Assembly (NCBI GenBank): GCA_945870425.1 | Contig: CAMBSD010000018.1 | Location: 16,053 to 80,052, forward strand | Source: Chitinophaga pinensis | GTDB lineage: Bacteria; Bacteroidota; Bacteroidia; UKL13-3 | Length of the DNA stretch: 64,000 nt | Direction of reading: 5' to 3' | Part shown: positions 36,725 to 46,415 of the stretch, piece by piece | Layout: each line of letters starts with the position of its first letter | Position numbering within the stretch: the stretch's first letter is position 1 | Program-made: the position numbers and the translations under genes | Notes under the pieces: generated by a model | The model's database searches: none | The model's input: only the letters and a program-made list of their open reading frames with translations | What the model was told of the DNA's origin: nothing

Positions 36725-38125
36725 ATGTTTGGATTAGACACATCACTAACAATTTTATTAATAGTCTGTCTTTTAGCGGCTTGTATCTTTGAGTTCATTA
36801 ATGGATTCCATGATACTGCCAACGCTGTTGCTACGGTCATCTATACAAATTCATTAAAACCTCATGTTGCTGTAGTTTGGAGTGGTATTTGGAATGCCAT
36901 AGGAGTTTTTGCCGGAGGTATTGCTGTTGCTATGGGTATCAGTAATTTACTTCCAGTTGAGATTCTCACAGACACGAATATATACCATAATGTAGCTCTC
37001 ATAATTTCGCTATTACTAACTGCCATTATGTGGAATCTTGGAACTTGGTATTTCGGTATTCCTTGCTCAAGTTCACATACATTGGTTGGTTCAATTTTAG
37101 GAGTAGGTTTAACCTATTCCTTCATAGCTGAAAAGCCAGGTAATTATGTAAATTGGGCTAAAGCAAGCGAAATAGGCATGTCATTGTTTATATCTCCTTT
37201 GTTCGGCTTTAGTTTAGCTATACTATTAATGTACACCTTAAGACAAGTATTAAAAAAGAAAACTATATTTAAAGAGCCGGATGGGAACAATCCTCCTCCA
37301 TTTTGGATTAGACTTATTTTATTGCTGACTTGTACGAGTGTAAGCTTCTCTCATGGTAGCAATGATGGACAAAAAGGTGTGGGTTTAATGATGTTGATTT
37401 TAATAGCCATTGTGCCTACCTATTTTACCATTGACACTTCTCGCGAGCCATATGAGTTTAAAAAGAATATTTCGAGTATTGAGTATGTTTTGAATAAAGT
37501 AAATCCTGCTTATTTGGATTTATCTGATAGTTTCGAATATGTGAAGGTGAAAAGATACGTTGGTGAATTGAAAGTTCAGATGGATACCACTAAAGATTTT
37601 AATGCCATTGATGTCACATCAAAATATAATATTCGTAAGGATTTGATAGTTTTAGGCAAATCAACTAAAAAATTATTAGACAGTGAATCAATTAATTTAA
37701 GTGTAATGGATAAAAAAGCACTTAAACATGAGGTTACCGCTTTAAAGTCATTAACAGATTACGCGCCTTATTGGGTAATTTTAATGATATCCATTTCATT
37801 GGGTTTAGGAACTATGATTGGCTGGAAACGTATTGTAGTTACCATTGGTGAAAAAATTGGTAAACAACATTTAACCTATGCTCAAGGTGCTTCAAGTGAA
37901 ATAGTAGCTGCAGGTACCATTACTTTATCTACCTATTTGGGATTACCTGTAAGTACCACGCAAGTTTTGTCATCAGGTATTGCAGGTAGTATGGTTGCAA
38001 GCAAGGGAATCAAAAACCTACAAGGTGGCACCATAAGAAACATTGCCATTGCATGGATTTTAACTTTGCCTGTGTGCATCACTGTATCAGGACTACTTTA
38101 TTATATATTAAGAATGATTTTATAG
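36725..38125 (+). CDS. inorganic phosphate transporter (PiT family)
   Basis: A 466-residue inner-membrane phosphate/cation symporter. The PiT signature occurs twice: FEFINGFHDTANAVATVIYTNSL near residues 22-44, and the second repeat near GASSEIVAAGTITLSTYLGLPVSTTQVLSS at about 394-423. CSSSHTLVGS near 117 and SHGSNDGQKGVG near 209 complete the pattern. A hydrophilic domain of about 120 residues (250-350) divides the two halves. The frame extends upstream to a TTG at 36677, but the ATG at 36725 gives a normal N-terminus. Confidence 0.92.
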   Translation: MFGLDTSLTILLIVCLLAACIFEFINGFHDTANAVATVIYTNSLKPHVAVVWSGIWNAIGVFAGGIAVAMGISNLLPVEILTDTNIYHNVALIISLLLTAIMWNLGTWYFGIPCSSSHTLVGSILGVGLTYSFIAEKPGNYVNWAKASEIGMSLFISPLFGFSLAILLMYTLRQVLKKKTIFKEPDGNNPPPFWIRLILLLTCTSVSFSHGSNDGQKGVGLMMLILIAIVPTYFTIDTSREPYEFKKNISSIEYVLNKVNPAYLDLSDSFEYVKVKRYVGELKVQMDTTKDFNAIDVTSKYNIRKDLIVLGKSTKKLLDSESINLSVMDKKALKHEVTALKSLTDYAPYWVILMISISLGLGTMIGWKRIVVTIGEKIGKQHLTYAQGASSEIVAAGTITLSTYLGLPVSTTQVLSSGIAGSMVASKGIKNLQGGTIRNIAIAWILTLPVCITVSGLLYYILRMIL

Positions 38126-38142
38126 AAAACGATAAATCTATG

Positions 38143-38186
38143 AAAAGCGGAAACTAAACTTGATTTGGTTTCCGCTTTTTTGTTTT
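38143..38186 (+). terminator. terminator of the PiT gene
   Basis: AAAAGCGGAAAC at 38143-38154 pairs with GTTTCCGCTTTT at 38168-38179, followed by a T-rich tract. It lies 18 bp after the stop. Confidence 0.85.
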
Positions 38187-38351
38187 TGATATAAGTTGTT
38201 TGCAAAAGTAATCCGAATGCGAAGCCTATTTTCTTAGTGTGTTGGCCGTCACCCTGAGTAGAGTTGAAATGGCGTTTCGACTCCGCTCCCCGACCATATG
38301 GCACCTTGATTCCGATTCCGATGCATCCGGAACGGAAGAAGCATTTTGTCA

Positions 38352-38375
38352 CGACATATCGGGATTTTGATGCCT
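38352..38375. repeat. 24-bp dispersed repeat, copy 1
   Basis: The sequence beginning CGACATATCGGGATTTTG is identical to 47181-47204. Similarity fades over the next 40 bp. Confidence 0.75.
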
Positions 38376-38537
38376 CAATAGGAAATTGAAAAACAATTAG
38401 AAAGCTGATTATTAAATACAACATCACAAAAAGTAAATTACGTTTGCAATTCAATGTTTAATAACCCACCCCTAACCTCCGTTGGCTAACGGAAGGGGAA
38501 TGCATTCGTTTTCAAACTTTCAAATAGCTTATCAAAC

Positions 38538-38570
38538 AACAAAGGCTGTCGTTTTGAGACAGCCTTTGTT
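38538..38570 (-). terminator. terminator of the AsmA gene
   Basis: AACAAAGGCTGTC at 38538-38550 pairs perfectly with GACAGCCTTTGTT at 38558-38570, 19 bp after the stop of the minus-strand gene at 38589. Confidence 0.8.
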
Positions 38571-38588
38571 ATTTATATGTTTATAGGT

Positions 38589-41249
38589 TTAGTTTCCAAA
38601 CAAACCTTTAAGCCTTTTCTTAGCTTCTTCTTCAGCCTTCTTTTTCAAATTATCTAATTCGTTTTTTGCTTTGGCTTCAGCTTCTTTTTTTAAGCGATCA
38701 GCTTCAGATTTTAATTTATCTTCTGCTTCTTTCTTTAATCTATCAGCTTCAGCACGGGCTTGCGCTTCAAGTTCTTTGGCTTTTTGTTTTGCAAAATCGC
38801 TTGCTTGACCCTGTAACGAATTGGCTTGGCTTTTGGCAATATCGGCTAAATTAGTTGATACAATTGGACTGGTGAATGTGCCACTAATCTTCAATCCTAC
38901 ATTGATATTGTCTGCCATCTTAATATTGCTACCAGCTTTTTGGTTCAATTGTGCTAAGACTGAATTAAGGGCTGTATTTGCAGAACCTAATTCTTTCATA
39001 GCCACTTGTGTTGTTCCCATATAGTCAATGCTTTGGTCCAAACCAGTTGAACCTGAAAGGTTCATGGTTTTTCCTGCTACTTTGATATCAAATGGTTTGG
39101 TATAAACCCTACCATTTTTAACTTCATATTTGATAGCTACGTCTTTCATCTCAAATTTACGCAAATCGTCTTTTTTCAATACATCAGCTATTTTGTTAAA
39201 TACTCCTACATTGCTTACTGATGCTTGCGAAACTTGCAATACCCCATCAGCAAATAGGTCTTCATAAATAGGTTTCATTTTGCTATTCAAGGCAGTTTTC
39301 ATGCTGAAAGTGGTGCTAAACATTCCTTGCATTTTTTCTGCAATAGGAGCAATCTTTTTGATGGTATTGAAAGTCGCAAATGCCTTTTGGATATCTAGGT
39401 TTTGAATGCCGAACTTCATATCTACATTTGGCTTTTTAGGATTGGTGGTTTCGTAAAAGCCATCCAATTTCATGCTTGAACCAAGGGTATTAAGTGAAAC
39501 ATTATTGAAATTCAATTTTTGTTCAGCCACTTTTACCATACCTTTAAAATTGGTAATTTCCATATTGGTATAAAGCAATTTGTTAATTGAGCTAGTCAAT
39601 GTAAAGTCAATGTTTGCAGGAATTTCAACCACTGCCATGCCTGTTGTATCATTACTTGCAGTTTCAGTTGCCTTTTCATCTTTGCTTAAAAACTGATTAG
39701 CATCCATCATATTGCTTTTAAAATCAAGTGCAGCTTGCAGCGTACCTTTTCCAAAGAAATATGGAAAGAAGTTGGTTAATGAACCATTCATTTGCATATC
39801 ACTATTACCAATAACTGCATCAAATCCATTTAAGGCCACGGTTTTTGGATTGAAAGTCAAGACAGCATTTTTCATTTGCATGCCTAGAGGCAATTCTTTT
39901 GAGACATAGTTTACATTAGTAGCTTGTATGCTACCACTTGCATCAAAGTTTTCATACTGTTGTTTTTCAATAGCGTTCACTTTTCCTTTGGCCGCAAAAT
40001 CAGAAATAATAAGGCCTCCCAGTTTCGTGCCCTCTGGCATGGCAACAATTTTTACTACATTATCAAGGTTCAATCGGCCTTTAATAGCAGCATCTATATA
40101 AGGGTCTTTGATTGGGTTTGTAGCCAATAATTTGGCATCAAATGGGTCGCCTTGCAATTCAAAATGCAATTTGCTTAAGTTGATTTTTGTATTGTCCAAA
40201 TTTCCATCAGGATTGGTTACATGCAAAGCTATTCCTAGATTTTCAACAGGTGCAGGTAATGCTGGGTATTTAAACCAACCATTATCAACCAAAATATTTA
40301 AGGCAAAAGAAGGCATGCTTTTATCATTGAATGTGCCTTTCACAATACCATCAAAAGCCAATTTACCTTTGCTTTGTAGGTCTTTGAAATTAGAAGCATA
40401 CATAGCAGGAATCAATGAAAGGAAATCTTTAAAGTCATTCCGCTTAGCGGCATATTTAATATCCATTAGCATGTCGTCTCCTTTCATTTGAAAAGTACCA
40501 TCCATACCCAAAGCCAAATCATTTAGTCCGAATTCATTGTTCTTAAAGGTAAAGTGCATATCCTTCATATTGGCATCTATTTCTGCATTTCCTTTAGCTG
40601 CCACTTTGTTAAAATACTTAATGCCTCCATAGCTAACACTCATTTGATCAATGCTCAATAGGTTTTTCATTAAGAACAAGTCTTGGTTGAAATCACCTGT
40701 TAGGGTATAATTCATATTCACCAATTCACTGCTCATATTGCCCTGTTTGTCATCGTATTTGATATAACTGTTTCTGATTTCAAACTTCTTTAGTGAAATA
40801 TTAAACTTCGATTCACTAGCAGGGGCTTGGCTTTGACTGCTATCTGCAGAGGCTTTGGCTATATCCCAATTGCTTTTACCATCCTTAAGAACGATGGCAT
40901 TTATACGAGCTTGGTCTAATAGGATGGAGCGTATTTTTATTTTATCACCACTGATTACGCTCATAATATCAAGTGTGGCTGATATTTCTTTGGATTCAAA
41001 AAGCGTGTCTCCTTCAAATTCATTGATACCAACTACTGATAGGTCTTTGATTTCTAAGGTGAAGTTAGGGAAAGACTTTATTAAACTCAAACCCATATCA
41101 TCACTGAAATTAACAATAGCATTGATGTTATTATTGGCTTGTTCTTTGGCTATTTGTAAGATTTTGCCTTTAAAAGCAAAAGGCAGAATAATGGCGGCAA
41201 ACAGAATGAATAAAAATAAGAATAAAAACCACTTTAAGAATTTTTTCAT
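38589..41249 (-). CDS. AsmA family protein
   Basis: An 886-residue protein anchored by one N-terminal membrane helix (about residues 5-24). The rest is a long periplasmic beta-rich domain typical of AsmA-like proteins, which form hydrophobic grooves for moving lipids between membranes. The conserved end of the AsmA fold is near FDIKVAGKTMNLSGSTGLDQSIDY (about 705-730). The last 100 residues switch to a charged coiled coil with repeated DRLKKEAE-type units (six or so), ending in GLFGN. That C-terminal coiled coil recurs in Bacteroidota AsmA proteins. The exact lipid substrate is unknown. Confidence 0.85.
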   Translation of the reverse strand: MKKFLKWFLFLFLFILFAAIILPFAFKGKILQIAKEQANNNINAIVNFSDDMGLSLIKSFPNFTLEIKDLSVVGINEFEGDTLFESKEISATLDIMSVISGDKIKIRSILLDQARINAIVLKDGKSNWDIAKASADSSQSQAPASESKFNISLKKFEIRNSYIKYDDKQGNMSSELVNMNYTLTGDFNQDLFLMKNLLSIDQMSVSYGGIKYFNKVAAKGNAEIDANMKDMHFTFKNNEFGLNDLALGMDGTFQMKGDDMLMDIKYAAKRNDFKDFLSLIPAMYASNFKDLQSKGKLAFDGIVKGTFNDKSMPSFALNILVDNGWFKYPALPAPVENLGIALHVTNPDGNLDNTKINLSKLHFELQGDPFDAKLLATNPIKDPYIDAAIKGRLNLDNVVKIVAMPEGTKLGGLIISDFAAKGKVNAIEKQQYENFDASGSIQATNVNYVSKELPLGMQMKNAVLTFNPKTVALNGFDAVIGNSDMQMNGSLTNFFPYFFGKGTLQAALDFKSNMMDANQFLSKDEKATETASNDTTGMAVVEIPANIDFTLTSSINKLLYTNMEITNFKGMVKVAEQKLNFNNVSLNTLGSSMKLDGFYETTNPKKPNVDMKFGIQNLDIQKAFATFNTIKKIAPIAEKMQGMFSTTFSMKTALNSKMKPIYEDLFADGVLQVSQASVSNVGVFNKIADVLKKDDLRKFEMKDVAIKYEVKNGRVYTKPFDIKVAGKTMNLSGSTGLDQSIDYMGTTQVAMKELGSANTALNSVLAQLNQKAGSNIKMADNINVGLKISGTFTSPIVSTNLADIAKSQANSLQGQASDFAKQKAKELEAQARAEADRLKKEAEDKLKSEADRLKKEAEAKAKNELDNLKKKAEEEAKKRLKGLFGN

Positions 41250-41454
41250 GTTAGCTGTTAATTATAATGTGGCGAAGATATAACATCCCTTAAAAGCATA
41301 AAAATATTATTGTCATTTGTTTGTATGCTTGGATGAGCGGTTGTGGTGCACATTATTTGATAGTGATTTTCTTATCGATTGTAAATCTGTCTTTGTCTAT
41401 GCTTCGAAATGTCCTACGGAACATCACTAAGAGCGGTTTCCTGTTCTGCCGTTG

Positions 41455-41469
41455 CAGGCGTCCCGCCTG
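41455..41469. repeat. CAGGCG-TCC-CGCCTG hairpin (dispersed repeat type)
   Basis: CAGGCG at 41455-41460 pairs with CGCCTG at 41464-41469, in a GTTGCAGGCGTCCCGCCTGA context that I remember as a common Bacteroidota intergenic repeat. It lies after the GNAT pseudogene candidate. Confidence 0.4.
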
Positions 41470-41484
41470 AACTTAATCATTTCA

Positions 41485-41883
41485 TTACCTAGTCCTATTA
41501 ATAATAAACCCATTTTCTACTTTTTCGAAATTGATTTTGGGATAATAGTCCATTGCCGAAGGAGCTGATAGTAAGAATAGCATGCTTTGATCTCCTATTT
41601 TTTCTTTAGTAAGTGCAATGAGTTTTTTGCCAATTCCTAGTTTCTTATATTCTTGCCTTACTGCCAAGTCTGATAGATAGCAGCAATAACAAAAATCGGA
41701 AAGTGAACGTGCTATACCTACAAGTTTATCTTCATCCCAAGCCGAAACCACTAGGTTTGAGTTTTCATACATCTGACCTATTCTGTAGATGTCATCAATA
41801 GGTCTATTAATACCTGAACTTTTATAGAGGTCAATAATATCTTCAACTGGAGGTGTAAGGTTAAAGTGTTAGCTAATTCCCAT
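41485..41883 (-). pseudogene. GNAT acetyltransferase with in-frame stop near the start
   Basis: From ATG 41881-41883 the frame reads MGIS, then TAA at 41869-41871, then continues HFNLTPPVEDIIDLYKSSG and on to a complete GNAT domain ending at 41485. The downstream part has LVGIARS, the acetyl-CoA loop EYKKLGIGKKLIAL and MDYYPKINFEKVENGFIINR, all typical of the family. The family starts about where the blocked ATG is. An internal ATG at 41772 (MYENSNLVV) would give a 95-residue protein lacking the first strand and helix. Either the gene is newly inactivated, or an alternative start is used. A single base call error at 41869-41871 is a third possibility. Confidence 0.6.
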
Positions 41884-41951
41884 TCGAATGTCTTGTTAAG
41901 ATTGAATAACAAAATTAAACAATTCTGAAACCAATTCCTTTAGCTTCGAAA

Positions 41952-42968
41952 CTAATTCAATTTCTTTACCTCAAACACAGGAAATCCTTTTTGTCCTCGG
42001 TGGTTATAAAAGTCGGTGAAGCGCATTTTCCAAACAATACCTGGTATATTTCCTTTTGGCTTGATGACATAATTAACATAATCGCGGGCCTTGTAATGTT
42101 GGTTATTGAAATCATATACTTTCCAATCAAATCCGATTACATCGCGTTGTGTTTTGAAATTTAAAGATAAGGCTGTGCTAAGGTCGATTTTATAGAAATT
42201 TAAAGTACTATCAACTGCTGCTTCGTTTTTAAATGTGTTTATATGTATTCCATTCACCAAATATGGAAAGGGTGGATTTAATTCATAATAAACCGTTCGG
42301 TAACGAACAAAGCAAAAATCCCAATCATTTTTATTGGGCTCAATATCTAAAATAATACCTCCTTTATCAAAGTTAAAATACACATTAAGTTTCTCTGCTA
42401 ACCTTGGTATATGTGCAATGACTAAAGGCCTTTGAGCATAGATGTCTGTATAGGCTATGGTATATTCCTTTACATTTACATCAATGATTTTGAACTGCAT
42501 ATACCTTTCTTGTGGAGGGCAGTTTGAGCCTCTATCAATAACATATACGGAGTCGGTAACCAATTTAGTACTTTTGTTATACCAGCCTTTTAAAGCCAAA
42601 GAATCACTAACACCTGAGGCTTCATCCCATCTCCATTTAAGTTTGTTTCCATCAATATTGCTTTTTAATTTACCTAAGCCTGCGTTGGCAATGAAGGCTG
42701 CGTTTCCGCCATTTAGAGTTATATCAAAGGTATTGGTATCACAACTGAAACTTAGATCCCAAATCATTTGAGGAAAGTTTAGCTGTGAGCTATCGCTTAG
42801 GTTCACAAATACTTGGTTTCTGTAATCAGGTCCAAGGTAGCAGGAGAAAATAGTAGTAGTTGTATCCTGCTTAGGAATCATAACCCTAACATCTTCTTTT
42901 TCACAAGAAGTAAGAGCTATGCTGCTAATGAATAATAGTGAAACTAAGTATACTTGTATGTTCTTCAA
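41952..42968 (-). CDS. HmuY-like lipoprotein (haem-uptake locus)
   Basis: A 338-residue outer-membrane lipoprotein: lipobox IALTSC with Cys-22. A cysteine-containing N-terminal half is followed by a region (about 190-338) with EPNKNDWDFCFVRYRT, VIGFDWKVYDF and WKMRFTDFYN. These resemble HmuY, a haem-binding lipoprotein of Porphyromonas. The same three segments occur in the first gene of the operon (45032-46348), so the two are related. It overlaps the upstream TonB receptor by 4 bp. Haem binding is inferred from family resemblance and gene order; the ligands are not identifiable with certainty. Confidence 0.7.
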   Translation of the reverse strand: MKNIQVYLVSLLFISSIALTSCEKEDVRVMIPKQDTTTTIFSCYLGPDYRNQVFVNLSDSSQLNFPQMIWDLSFSCDTNTFDITLNGGNAAFIANAGLGKLKSNIDGNKLKWRWDEASGVSDSLALKGWYNKSTKLVTDSVYVIDRGSNCPPQERYMQFKIIDVNVKEYTIAYTDIYAQRPLVIAHIPRLAEKLNVYFNFDKGGIILDIEPNKNDWDFCFVRYRTVYYELNPPFPYLVNGIHINTFKNEAAVDSTLNFYKIDLSTALSLNFKTQRDVIGFDWKVYDFNNQHYKARDYVNYVIKPKGNIPGIVWKMRFTDFYNHRGQKGFPVFEVKKLN

Positions 42969-45010
42969 TTTATTTTGTTTATTTGATATCTTATAGCTAT
43001 AAATAAGGATCTTCCAACCCCTGTCATAGCTGAATTGTTTTGAGTTGAATGGTAACCCGACATATAGCTTGCATTCACATTCACCACATTGAAAATATTT
43101 TTAATTCCACCAGTTATTGAGAGGTGTTTTTTGAAAAAGTTTTTACTCGCAGTTGCATCAAAAATACTAAATGCATCATAGTAAGTAATTTTTACTTTAT
43201 TGCTTATATTATCGTATTGATAGGCTTGGTAAAAACCATTCAATTTGCAGAACAAAGATAGGTTCAATTCATTTTTAAAAGTATAACTAGCATTTACTCT
43301 TCCTTGGTGGTTAAAGAAAAATTCATTGCTTGTTGGTGTGTTTAATAGAATGTTTTTAACCCCCATGTATGCATAGCCCACCGATACATTTATTTTTGAA
43401 GTTTTATATTCAGTATTTATGTTCAATCCGATGCTTTCAAATTGGTTCACATTCACATATTTCATCTTCAGGTTGATAGAGTCAGTGCGGGCTAGGTCTA
43501 TCATATTATCGATTTTATTATAAAATACTGAAGGTTCAAGTCTGAGTAACTTTTTGTCTGTTTTGTATTGATAAGTAAGAAACGCTTGCAGGTTGTTAGA
43601 AGTTTCTGCTTGTAGGTTTATATTTCCTTGAATATTATGACTTGGGTCAACAAAGTTCAAATACAATTCTTTTAAAGATGGTGTTCTAAATCCTCTTGCA
43701 TACGACATACGTAGGAAAACACGCTCACTTACATCGTATTTTATATTCAATGATGGGTTTATAGGCGCGGCATAAAGAGTGTTATATGTCAATCTCATAC
43801 CTGGACGAGCAGTAAATTTCTTACTTACTTTAACTTCAGTACTAGCAAATAAACTGTAATCACCCATGCCTCTATAAGAGCCTTGTATCTTATTTCCTTC
43901 AGCTGTTTCATAATTAACATCGTAACCCAATTGATAATTGATTTTGCTATTTATGTTATTATAGCTATAAGTAGCTCTGCTCATGTATTGATTAAAGTAA
44001 TTAGTATCTTGAAGGTCGGCTTCAGGAATTAATGACTCAGTTAAATTGAGCATGTTTTTATAATAGGTATGTAACATACGCCTGTAGTTACTATATGAAA
44101 CGAGCATATTTATATGCCTGTTTGCAGTTACTTTCTTGTCATAAAACAATGAGCTGGTTATTCTTCTTGTGAAATAATATGAATCATTTGCATAAGCTTT
44201 TTGCAAAGGGATATTGATGTTTACCTCACCTTTGTTACTTATTTTTTCATTGAAAATATTGTTTTGAAATTTAATACTTCCATCCTTAATGATCTTTCCA
44301 AAATTAATATCTCCAAAATATTGCTCGCGCGGCTTCCAAAGCATCACTCGGCTATTTTCATCCATACTATATCCTTGGAAAAAATTTCTTCCTAAATTCA
44401 ATTGTGAATTCCATTTTTTGTTGGCCAGGCCTAAACCTAAATCTGCATTGTATGCACCAACGCTTTCGTAATAGGTGTTTAAGTTAGCCTTTAGTTCGTT
44501 TTGCTTAGGCTTTTTGGTGATAATATTTAAAACTCCACCTAGAGCATCAGTACCAAAGTTTACACTCATGGGGCCTTCCACTATTTCAATACGCTCAACA
44601 TTGTTCATGTTGATTTGAGATAAATCTATGCTACCCCCTTCGCGACCTATTATAGGAACGCCATCAAATAATATTTTTATGCTCTGACCGCTCACGCCTT
44701 GCAGGCTGATGCTGCTTCCTAACAGTGGGTCTTGGTTGATTCTGATGTTAAGCTCATTGCTTAACACATCTTTAAGATTAACAGCGCCTTGGGCTTGTAT
44801 TCGTTTGTTATCAATAAGTTTAACCTTATAAATTGACTTGCTTGTACTACTTTCTCCATATTGACCTGTTACCACTAGTTCGCTCAGGTGTTGCAGTTTG
44901 TTAAGCTGGCTAGTATCAGCCGATTTATTCTGGGCTTTAAGCAAAGTAGTACCCATAAACATTAATGCGATGCTTATGGGTACTATTAGATATTGCTTAT
45001 TTAAATTCAA
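42965..45010 (-). CDS. TonB-dependent receptor (probable haem/hemin receptor)
   Basis: A 681-residue outer-membrane receptor. The signal peptide ends at LLKAQ (residue 26). A plug domain covers about 55-165 (LSELVVTGQYG, VLSNELNIRINQDPLLG, EIVEGPMSVNFGTDALGGVLNIITKK). The barrel runs to the C-terminus, RYQINKIN. VEGP...YGTDALGGVINI is the conserved plug motif. It is flanked by two HmuY-like genes and overlaps the downstream one by 4 bp, which suggests haem uptake as in HmuR. The carrier of the ligand cannot be told from sequence alone. Confidence 0.88.
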   Translation of the reverse strand: MNLNKQYLIVPISIALMFMGTTLLKAQNKSADTSQLNKLQHLSELVVTGQYGESSTSKSIYKVKLIDNKRIQAQGAVNLKDVLSNELNIRINQDPLLGSSISLQGVSGQSIKILFDGVPIIGREGGSIDLSQINMNNVERIEIVEGPMSVNFGTDALGGVLNIITKKPKQNELKANLNTYYESVGAYNADLGLGLANKKWNSQLNLGRNFFQGYSMDENSRVMLWKPREQYFGDINFGKIIKDGSIKFQNNIFNEKISNKGEVNINIPLQKAYANDSYYFTRRITSSLFYDKKVTANRHINMLVSYSNYRRMLHTYYKNMLNLTESLIPEADLQDTNYFNQYMSRATYSYNNINSKINYQLGYDVNYETAEGNKIQGSYRGMGDYSLFASTEVKVSKKFTARPGMRLTYNTLYAAPINPSLNIKYDVSERVFLRMSYARGFRTPSLKELYLNFVDPSHNIQGNINLQAETSNNLQAFLTYQYKTDKKLLRLEPSVFYNKIDNMIDLARTDSINLKMKYVNVNQFESIGLNINTEYKTSKINVSVGYAYMGVKNILLNTPTSNEFFFNHQGRVNASYTFKNELNLSLFCKLNGFYQAYQYDNISNKVKITYYDAFSIFDATASKNFFKKHLSITGGIKNIFNVVNVNASYMSGYHSTQNNSAMTGVGRSLFIAIRYQINKIN

Positions 45011-45031
45011 ATTATTCTTAGCAGAAAATAA

Positions 45032-46348
45032 TTATTCTACGATTAATTTTTTAGTTACACTAACCCCATTAATATTTAAGTTGATGAAGTATAAGCCTTT
45101 GTTGAAACTTGATAAATCAAGTTGTGTATTATTTCCAACGATGGTTGTTGTGCTCACTACTTTTCCTGTCATATCGATGATCGAAACAACCACCTGCTCT
45201 TTTCCTGAAATGGATGGGATGGACACATTTACTATTTGTTTTGCAGGATTAGGGTATATTGATACTTCAAGATTCAAATTAGATAAGTTTGAAATACCTG
45301 TATTCATTTTAGGTGAAATGGTTTTGATATTGAACACGATGATTTGAGATGGAACATTCGAGAATTTATCAAATGTCAATTTGTAAGTAACTGAATCTTT
45401 ATCACGCTTGATAAAATAAGTTAATGAATCTGTTAAATTCCATGGACCCGAAGGGGGAGGACCTAATGGTGTTACTTTCCAATCCCAACCGATGGTACCT
45501 ATTCTTTTAGAGTAAATAGTAATATCACTAGTATCAGATATTGGTTTAGCAACATTAGTTACTCTAGCAACATTCAATTGTGGGGCTTGTAACACACCTG
45601 CAAAGTTGAAAGCAGATGTAGGAAATCCAGGGAAAGTAGCATTGGTGCGATAGTGAGTGAAAACTAAATCCCAATTTCGGTTTGGCTCACGATCAATAAC
45701 CGTTTTTGTTAAGATGTTGTAATAAGCAAACAATTTGCCTTTGTAGGTTGGTTTGCTAATGGTTTGGGTAGTGCTATCAGTTCCATCTAAATTACTGAAA
45801 GTAAAAAACCACAAAGTATCATACGCTAATTTTTGAATAGTGATTTTTTTGTAGGTTTTAGCTTGACCTGATCCAACTGCCAAAAGATACATTTTTGTTC
45901 CTTCTACATTGTGACTGTTCATACTGTATTGTCCCCAACCATAGTCGAATGGGTTACTTGCATCGTAATCAGCATTAAATGCTGCTACATCCCATGAGCT
46001 ATCTCCATTAGCCATTACACGCCAAGTTGTAAAGCCTGCGGTGTCAAAACTACTCCATTGGTTACTTGTGAAATTGCTTTTGTATAAAGTTACATTTCTT
46101 GAAGCATTGATACGAACGGTGGTTGAACGCATCACGTTTGCAGGAGGAAGAGCAGGTCTCATGGCAAAAGCCAAATGCCAATTTGTATTAACTACTGTAT
46201 CTTTATCTCCTGTTGTCAAATTATAAAACACATCATAGGGATAAGGTGGAGTTCCTGTACCCATTGAAACTGAATCTACTCTCGTGTTTTGCGCTGATAC
46301 AGCAGCGGCAAGTGCTAATAAAATAATGCTTACTATGTTTCTTTTCAT
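45032..46348 (-). CDS. HmuY-like secreted protein with type IX sorting domain
   Basis: A 438-residue protein. The signal peptide ends at VSAQ (residue 20). The HmuY-like domain carries DREPNRNWDLVFTHYRT, IGTIGWDWKV and KLTFDKFSN, the same segments as in the lipoprotein at 41952. The last 80 residues are a type A C-terminal sorting domain (VSIYPNPAKQIVNVSIP, GKVVSTTTI, GLYFINLNINGVSVTKKLIVE), so it is exported by the type IX system and attached to the cell surface. It is the first gene of the three-gene operon. A surface-exposed haem scavenger passing haem to the receptor is the likely role. Confidence 0.8.
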   Translation of the reverse strand: MKRNIVSIILLALAAAVSAQNTRVDSVSMGTGTPPYPYDVFYNLTTGDKDTVVNTNWHLAFAMRPALPPANVMRSTTVRINASRNVTLYKSNFTSNQWSSFDTAGFTTWRVMANGDSSWDVAAFNADYDASNPFDYGWGQYSMNSHNVEGTKMYLLAVGSGQAKTYKKITIQKLAYDTLWFFTFSNLDGTDSTTQTISKPTYKGKLFAYYNILTKTVIDREPNRNWDLVFTHYRTNATFPGFPTSAFNFAGVLQAPQLNVARVTNVAKPISDTSDITIYSKRIGTIGWDWKVTPLGPPPSGPWNLTDSLTYFIKRDKDSVTYKLTFDKFSNVPSQIIVFNIKTISPKMNTGISNLSNLNLEVSIYPNPAKQIVNVSIPSISGKEQVVVSIIDMTGKVVSTTTIVGNNTQLDLSSFNKGLYFINLNINGVSVTKKLIVE

Positions 46349-46415
46349 TTTGTTTAATTTTTTAATTAATTAACGATACAAAGAAACCTATGGATTTAGG
46401 GCATACAAATGATAG

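Larger units (their letters stand above)
38126..38588. other. 463-bp spacer with terminators and dispersed repeats
   Basis: Besides the two terminators listed separately, 38240-38289 resembles the start of the long repeat at 46595 and ends in TTTCGACTCCGCTCC. The 24-bp repeat at 38352-38375 recurs at 47181-47204. The CCCACCCCTAACC element at 38463-38500 recurs in variant form at 47322 and 60167. No gene is seen. Confidence 0.6.
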
